A DNA stretch of 16,258 nt from Candidatus Pacearchaeota archaeon (GTDB taxonomy: Archaea; Nanobdellota; Nanobdellia; UBA10117; JABICX01): NCBI GenBank assembly GCA_017609995.1, contig JAFCCX010000004.1, positions 1-16,258 of the forward strand, given 5' to 3'. A model generated the notes under the pieces. The model did not search any database and was not told where the DNA came from. It saw only the letters and a list, made by a program, of their open reading frames with translations. The translations under genes and the position numbers were made by a program. How positions within the stretch are numbered: the stretch's first letter is position 1; each line of letters opens with the position of its first letter. Below are positions 12,692-16,258 of the stretch, piece by piece.

Positions 12692-13650
12692 TGAAATCTT
12701 GTGAAAAGCTCAAGAAAGCACTTGAGAAAATGCATTATGAATTTATTGGCAATCATACTGCTCTTGAGATTTGTAGCTGGACTAAGAAGAGTTTGCGTGA
12801 TGAAGGTGTTTGTTACAAAGAAAAGTTCTATGGAATCAAATCGCATAGATGTGCTCAGATGAGTCCAGCAGCTGGTTTTTGTGACCAGAAGTGTGTATTT
12901 TGCTGGCGACCACATGAGCTAAACATTGGAATCCAAATGAAAGGAGATGTAGACTCTCCTGAAGAGATTATTGAAGGTTGTATAATCGCTCAAAGAAGAA
13001 AGCTTTCTGGTTTTGGTGGTAATGAAAAAGTAAATACAAAAAAGCTCAAAGAAGCTCAAGACCCAAGTCAGTGGGCTATTTCTCTAACAGGTGAACCAAC
13101 ATTATATCCAAAACTTGGTGAATTAGTTGAAGATTTGCGAAGAAAAGGATGTTCAACTTTTATTGTTTCAAATGGAATGCACCCAGAAGTTCTTGAAAAA
13201 CTAGCAAAAGAAAAACAGCTCCCAACTCAACTTTATATTTCACTTGATGCTCCAACTTATGAACTTCATAAGAAAATCAATATTCCACTAAGAAAAGATT
13301 CATGGAAAAGATTAAACAAGACTTTGAAGCTTCTTCCAAAACTAAAAACACGAAAAGTTATCAGAATAACTTTGATTAAAGACCTAAATGATTCTAATAT
13401 CAAAGAATGGGTAAAAATCTTAAAGCAAGCTGGAGATTTGTACATTGAAGTTAAGGGTTATATGTGGGTTGGTTATTCACGTAAACGACTGAAAAAAGAA
13501 AACATGCCTTATCACGAAGAAGTAAAAGATTTCTCTAAAAAACTTGCTAAAGAACTTGGTTGGAAAATAGCAGATGAAAGCAAGAGAAGCCGTGTTGTTT
13601 TGATCTCAAAAGATGGTAAAGTCAAAAAGATTTCAAAAAGCGATATTTGA
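12691..13650 (+). CDS. taw1: S-adenosylmethionine-dependent 4-demethylwyosine synthase (Taw1/TYW1)
   Basis: Radical SAM enzyme that forms the tricyclic base imG-14 from m1G37 of tRNA-Phe and pyruvate. 319 residues. The radical-SAM cluster cysteines are C64, C68 and C71 (CDQKCVFC). The second 4Fe-4S cluster uses C28, C41 and C54, as in archaeal TYW1. SLTGEPTLYP (about 131-140) and the IEVKGYMWVGYS stretch are family signatures. It has no flavodoxin domain, as expected for archaea. It is translated with tatD, and the next small membrane protein begins inside its 3' end. It stabilises the anticodon of tRNA-Phe in decoding. Confidence 0.96.
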   Translation: MKSCEKLKKALEKMHYEFIGNHTALEICSWTKKSLRDEGVCYKEKFYGIKSHRCAQMSPAAGFCDQKCVFCWRPHELNIGIQMKGDVDSPEEIIEGCIIAQRRKLSGFGGNEKVNTKKLKEAQDPSQWAISLTGEPTLYPKLGELVEDLRRKGCSTFIVSNGMHPEVLEKLAKEKQLPTQLYISLDAPTYELHKKINIPLRKDSWKRLNKTLKLLPKLKTRKVIRITLIKDLNDSNIKEWVKILKQAGDLYIEVKGYMWVGYSRKRLKKENMPYHEEVKDFSKKLAKELGWKIADESKRSRVVLISKDGKVKKISKSDI

Positions 13651-13831
13651 AACCAGTTTCCTATTTGGATTATTAGTCTGGTTGTATGTCATAGCTATGC
13701 AGATTGCTCATCCAGAAAGTGTTAGCTGGAGTTTTGTTTACTGGTCATCAATTCAAATGGATTTTGTTGGTGAAGTAGCTTTTATTATAGCAATAATAAG
13801 TTTTTTCTTGCTACGAATGCAAAAAAACTAG
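13613..13831 (+). CDS. small two-span membrane protein
   Basis: 72 residues, not recognised. Two hydrophobic segments at about 14-31 (TSFLFGLLVWLYVIAMQ) and 48-67 (DFVGEVAFIIAIISFFLL), with basic ends KSKR and RMQKN, so both termini probably face the cytoplasm. The ATG lies inside taw1, overlapping it by 38 bp. No later ATG would keep the first span, so the overlap is probably real and coupled. Its TAG stop shares a CTAG palindrome with the stop of the convergent gene. Confidence 0.65.
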   Translation: MVKSKRFQKAIFETSFLFGLLVWLYVIAMQIAHPESVSWSFVYWSSIQMDFVGEVAFIIAIISFFLLRMQKN

Positions 13832-14031
13832 AAAGACATCTCTTCTTCTGTATCTAAAATTTCTTGTACATCTTCAACTTCCCAAGATATTTCTTCCTCA
13901 GGTCCTTCAACTTCAATTACCTGCGGATCAAAACCCCAAAATTTCCACCACTTTGCAATACCTTCACAGTGTGTGTGGAAGAGCTGTCCGAACTGATTTG
14001 TAATCTTGTAAGTTATGGTTCTGAATTTCAT
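13828..14031 (-). CDS. hypothetical acidic protein, 67 residues
   Basis: Not recognised. The N-terminal half is basic and aromatic (KFRTITYKITNQFGQLF, then KWWKFWGFDPQ). The C-terminal half is very acidic (EVEGPEEEISWEVEDVQ, EEEM). No membrane span is evident. A GTG at 14052 would add seven residues, but a TATA (minus strand CTTAAAAAG, 14060-14052) is centred 25 bp before ATG 14031, so the shorter form is preferred. Its stop lies in the CTAG shared with the convergent membrane-protein gene. Confidence 0.65.
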   Translation of the reverse strand: MKFRTITYKITNQFGQLFHTHCEGIAKWWKFWGFDPQVIEVEGPEEEISWEVEDVQEILDTEEEMSF

Positions 14032-14086
14032 ACTACTAAGTGAAAATATCACTTTTTAAGTATTACGTTTTAGTGGTGGAGAATTA

Positions 14087-14093
14087 TTATATA
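14087..14093 (+). promoter_or_regulatory. TATA box of the GbsR-like/ABC operon
   Basis: TTATATA is centred at 14090, so initiation is expected near 14116, in the middle of the 20-bp inverted repeat at 14106-14125. The leader to ATG 14143 is about 27 nt and carries GAAAGG as Shine-Dalgarno. Confidence 0.6.
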
Positions 14094-14105
14094 CTTATCT
14101 TGCAT

Positions 14106-14125
14106 CTTTCAGAATATACTGAAAG
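14106..14125 (+). promoter_or_regulatory. operator candidate: 20-bp perfect inverted repeat
   Basis: CTTTCAG-AATATA-CTGAAAG: 7-bp arms around a 6-bp spacer, placed over the predicted transcription start of an operon whose first gene is a winged-helix regulator. The geometry suits a dimeric MarR/GbsR-type protein and suggests autorepression. Confidence 0.65.
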
Positions 14126-14142
14126 TTGTGAAAGGTAATAAC

Positions 14143-14616
14143 ATGGTTTCCCCCAAAGAAGAATATATCAAACTACTTACTGAAGTTAGTAAGGGTGAAG
14201 GTCTTGATGAATTAACCTCAAGATTAATGGCTATACTATACCTTGAAACAAAAGAAATTTCCCTCGAGGAATTAGCAAAAAGAACAGGTTATAGTTTATC
14301 AGGTGTAAGTACAGCTATGAAATTTCTGCAAAGACTTGAACTTGCTAAAAAAGTGAAAAAACCTGGGTCAAAAAAAGCTTATTTTTATGTGCAAAAAGAT
14401 TTTATGGAAAATTTCCAAGAATTTTTTGCGAAAAAAGCCAGTAGAAGCATCTTATCATTAAAACAAAATCTTCCAAATATAATTGAAAATTATGAGAAAT
14501 CAAACGCATCATCTGAAGAACTTAAAATCATAAAAAACCAATACAAACAAATTCTAGTGTTTGAGCGAGTAATGAAAAAAATTCTTAAAATCCTAGCTGA
14601 GGAAATGAAAAAATGA
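14143..14616 (+). CDS. GbsR/MarR-like winged-helix transcriptional regulator
   Basis: 157 residues. Winged HTH at about 21-85: GLDELTSRLMAILYLE, the recognition-helix region SLEELAKRTGYSLSGVSTAM, then a wing with KKPGSKKAYFYV. This matches the GbsR subgroup of MarR-like regulators. The C-terminal half is helical and lysine-rich and probably dimerises. A GTG at 14128 would add five residues; ATG 14143 has GAAAGG seven bases upstream and is preferred. The stop overlaps the ABC ATPase start by ATGA, so it is the first gene of the transporter operon and likely controls it through the dyad at 14106-14125. The effector is unknown. Confidence 0.88.
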   Translation: MVSPKEEYIKLLTEVSKGEGLDELTSRLMAILYLETKEISLEELAKRTGYSLSGVSTAMKFLQRLELAKKVKKPGSKKAYFYVQKDFMENFQEFFAKKASRSILSLKQNLPNIIENYEKSNASSEELKIIKNQYKQILVFERVMKKILKILAEEMKK

Positions 14617-15305
14617 CAAAACCCATCATTGACTTAAATGAAGTTTGGAAGGTATTCAAAATGGGTAGTGTTGAAGTTCCTGCTCTTCGTGGTTTGAATA
14701 TTGAAATCTTTCCCAAAGAATTTGTTGTTATAATGGGTCCGTCTGGTTCTGGAAAATCAACTGCTATGAATCTTGTTGGCTGCCTCGACTTACCAACAAA
14801 AGGAACAGTTATGCTTGAAGGTAAAAATATATCAAAAATGACTGAAAGCGAACTAGCTCAAGTTCGTGGTTCAAAAATTGGTTTTATTTTCCAAAAATTC
14901 AATTTAATTGGAACTTTAACTGCTCTTGAAAATGTAACAATGCCAATGATGTTTCATGATACAACTTGGGATCATCAAGCAAGAGCAGAAAAACTTCTTA
15001 GATTAGTTGGTTTAGGTGAAAGAATGATTCATCGACCTTCTGAATTATCTGGAGGTGAACAGCAAAGAGTTGCAATTGCGCGTGCACTTGCAAATAATCC
15101 AGATATTATTTTAGCTGATGAACCAACTGGAAATCTTGATTCTGTTACAGGTCAGCAGATTGTAGAATTACTGGAAGATCTTCATAAAAAAGAAGGTAAA
15201 ACAGTAATTATCGTAACTCATGATTCTCGATTTACTAAACTTAAAGAAGTAACTCGAGTTTATTTGCTCAAAGATGGGAGGAGTGAAAAATGTATAAAAA
15301 AATAA
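14613..15305 (+). CDS. ABC transporter ATP-binding protein, MacB/LolD type
   Basis: 230 residues. Walker A GPSGSGKST (42-50), Q-loop Q94 (FIFQKFN), signature LSGGEQQ (145-151), Walker B with catalytic E170 (ILADEPT), D-loop GNLD and switch H203 (VTHD) are intact. The sequence is typical of ATPases working with FtsX/MacB-fold permeases (mechanotransmission, protein or lipid extrusion) rather than importers. The start overlaps the regulator stop by four bases, and the gene ends 16 bases inside the next one. The permease partner begins at 16189. Confidence 0.97.
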   Translation: MTKPIIDLNEVWKVFKMGSVEVPALRGLNIEIFPKEFVVIMGPSGSGKSTAMNLVGCLDLPTKGTVMLEGKNISKMTESELAQVRGSKIGFIFQKFNLIGTLTALENVTMPMMFHDTTWDHQARAEKLLRLVGLGERMIHRPSELSGGEQQRVAIARALANNPDIILADEPTGNLDSVTGQQIVELLEDLHKKEGKTVIIVTHDSRFTKLKEVTRVYLLKDGRSEKCIKK

Positions 15306-16192
15306 TACCGCTAATGCTAGCATTATTACTAATTCCAATAGTTAGTGCTAGTACAATAAATTTAGTTAATCCAAGTACGGGAGATATAAGAGTACTTAGC
15401 TCTCAATATGACCCAACACCCGCAGAGCCAGGTAATTATTTAGATATCTGGATAAATGTCCAGAACTGGGGCGCAGTTGAGATTAGAGGTGTAAACTTCT
15501 TACTCGAGCCAGAATATCCTTTTTCATTTAATCCAGGTGATGATGGTATTCACAATCTTGGGCTTTTAGGAAGTTGGTCTGATGCTGAAATTAAATATCA
15601 ACTTCGAGTTGATTCAAATGCTCTAGAAGACAGTTATAATCTAACCTTAAGGCAATGTGCTGATGTTGATTGTGAAGAATTAACAAAGTCATTTAAGATT
15701 CCTGTAACTGTTAAAACAGGTGGAACTTCAAAAATTGAAGTTGGGCTTGAAGACTTTACAATATATAGTGAGAACACACGAGGTATTGTCACTTTAAATG
15801 TTGTAAATCGTGGGAGACTTGATGTAAAATTCTTAACATTGGAACTTCTTGATTCAGAAGAGTATGAAATTATTTCTCCATCAAGAGTTTATGTTGGTGA
15901 ATTAGAATCAGATGATTTTGATACAGCAGATTTTGACATTTATATAAAAGATGCTGATGGAAATGTTGAACTTCCAATTAAAGTAGATTACAGCGATGAA
16001 AACTATGGAGAATATATTGATGATGAAATTTTAATCTTGAAAATATATTCTTCTGATGAATTAAAAAAGATGGGTCTTGTACAAGCAGGTGGAAGCTCAT
16101 GGATCACTGTTGTTGGAATTCTTGTAGTTGCTGGTGGTGCATACTGGTATTGGAAAAAGAAAACTAAAAAGAAATTAGTAATTAAAGAATGA
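15290..16192 (+). CDS. secreted membrane-anchored CARDB/S-layer-like protein of the ABC operon
   Basis: 300 residues. A signal peptide (MYKKIIPLMLALLLIPIVSA) is followed by two beta-rich repeats of the COG1361/CARDB type: about 24-140, with PTPAEPGNYLDIWINVQNWG, and about 150-255, with a GIVTLNVVNRG strand. A C-terminal membrane span lies at about 270-287, with a KKKTKKK cytoplasmic tail. It is therefore anchored with its bulk outside the cell. GGGAGGAG lies just upstream of its ATG. It sits between the ATPase and the permease and may act as the external adaptor of the transporter, a role MacA-type proteins play in bacteria; this is inference. Confidence 0.85.
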   Translation: MYKKIIPLMLALLLIPIVSASTINLVNPSTGDIRVLSSQYDPTPAEPGNYLDIWINVQNWGAVEIRGVNFLLEPEYPFSFNPGDDGIHNLGLLGSWSDAEIKYQLRVDSNALEDSYNLTLRQCADVDCEELTKSFKIPVTVKTGGTSKIEVGLEDFTIYSENTRGIVTLNVVNRGRLDVKFLTLELLDSEEYEIISPSRVYVGELESDDFDTADFDIYIKDADGNVELPIKVDYSDENYGEYIDDEILILKIYSSDELKKMGLVQAGGSSWITVVGILVVAGGAYWYWKKKTKKKLVIKE

Positions 16193-16258
16193 TATCTGAA
16201 ATCCGAGGTTTCCTGAAGCTGGCTATAAAGAATATTACACATAGACAGCTTAGGTCTT
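16189..16258 (+). CDS. ABC transporter permease, FtsX/MacB type (partial, cut by window end)
   Basis: Only 23 codons are visible, starting at an ATG that overlaps the preceding TGA (ATGA). MISEIRGFLKLAIKNITHRQ is the N-terminal amphipathic helix typical of MacB/FtsX-type permeases, which usually begin with a run like LALRNLRRRKLRS. The membrane spans lie beyond the window. Confidence 0.75.
   Translation, partial: MISEIRGFLKLAIKNITHRQLRS

Noticed and set aside
12589..12915. 108-residue minus-strand frame across the tatD/taw1 junction
   Set aside because: Antisense to two clearly identified genes with intact motifs.
1..16258. CRISPR array, insertion sequence, transposase, integrase or toxin-antitoxin system
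   Set aside because: No spaced repeat array, terminal inverted repeats or recognisable protein of these kinds was found; the window is mostly core genes. The 26-bp repeat is reported on its own, without an integrase.

Overview
The window reads as a chromosomal segment of an AT-rich archaeon. This follows from Orc1/Cdc6, RtcB with archease, eL43, RNA polymerase subunit P, Pcc1, prefoldin beta, UPF0147, SepF and the wyosine enzyme Taw1, all of which are archaeal in type, and from archaeal TATA promoters. Small compact genes, overlapping stops and starts, a reduced tRNA methyltransferase and a CxxC-x17-CxxC zinc ribbon would fit a DPANN lineage (Woesearchaeota/Pacearchaeota-like). That placement is inference, not a phylogenetic result.

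Layout. 1-216 is a non-coding stretch in front of an orc1/cdc6 gene and is a candidate edge of a replication origin. 1460-6744 is a minus-strand block: a zinc-ribbon hypothetical, rtcB and archease (coupled by an ATGA overlap), an 83-residue hypothetical, a putative zinc-dependent phospholipase-C-like hydrolase, a phosphoglucose/phosphomannose isomerase and a DHH phosphoesterase. 6882-8665 holds a 54-residue CxxC zinc-ribbon protein, a DEAD-box RNA helicase with a long structured leader, and tRNA-Ser(GGA). A perfect 26-bp repeat lies at the tRNA 3' end and again just after the helicase. 8738-9940 is a plus-strand information-processing operon (eL43, rpoP, pcc1, prefoldin beta, UPF0147). 10008-10575 is sepF plus a small membrane protein. 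10616-11896 is a short Trm11-like methyltransferase converging with, and overlapping, a cysteine-rich membrane-anchored protein. 11969-13831 is tatD, taw1 and a small membrane protein. 13828-14031 is an acidic hypothetical. 14143-16258 is a GbsR/MarR-like regulator, an ABC ATPase, a secreted CARDB/S-layer-like protein and the start of a permease, cut by the window end.

Expression signals. Many transcription units have a TATA element centred about 25-26 bp before the start codon, implying leaderless mRNAs. This spacing corrects several starts. Genes inside operons, and a few with leaders (sepF, the helicase, the zinc-ribbon gene, the GbsR-like gene), have Shine-Dalgarno sequences instead. Perfect inverted repeats sit at the promoters of archease, the DHH gene and the GbsR-like operon.

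How the genes work together: archease activates RtcB for RNA ligation; the GbsR-like protein probably controls its own ABC operon; SepF anchors FtsZ. The duplicated promoter-like repeat may put the helicase and the zinc-ribbon protein under the same control.
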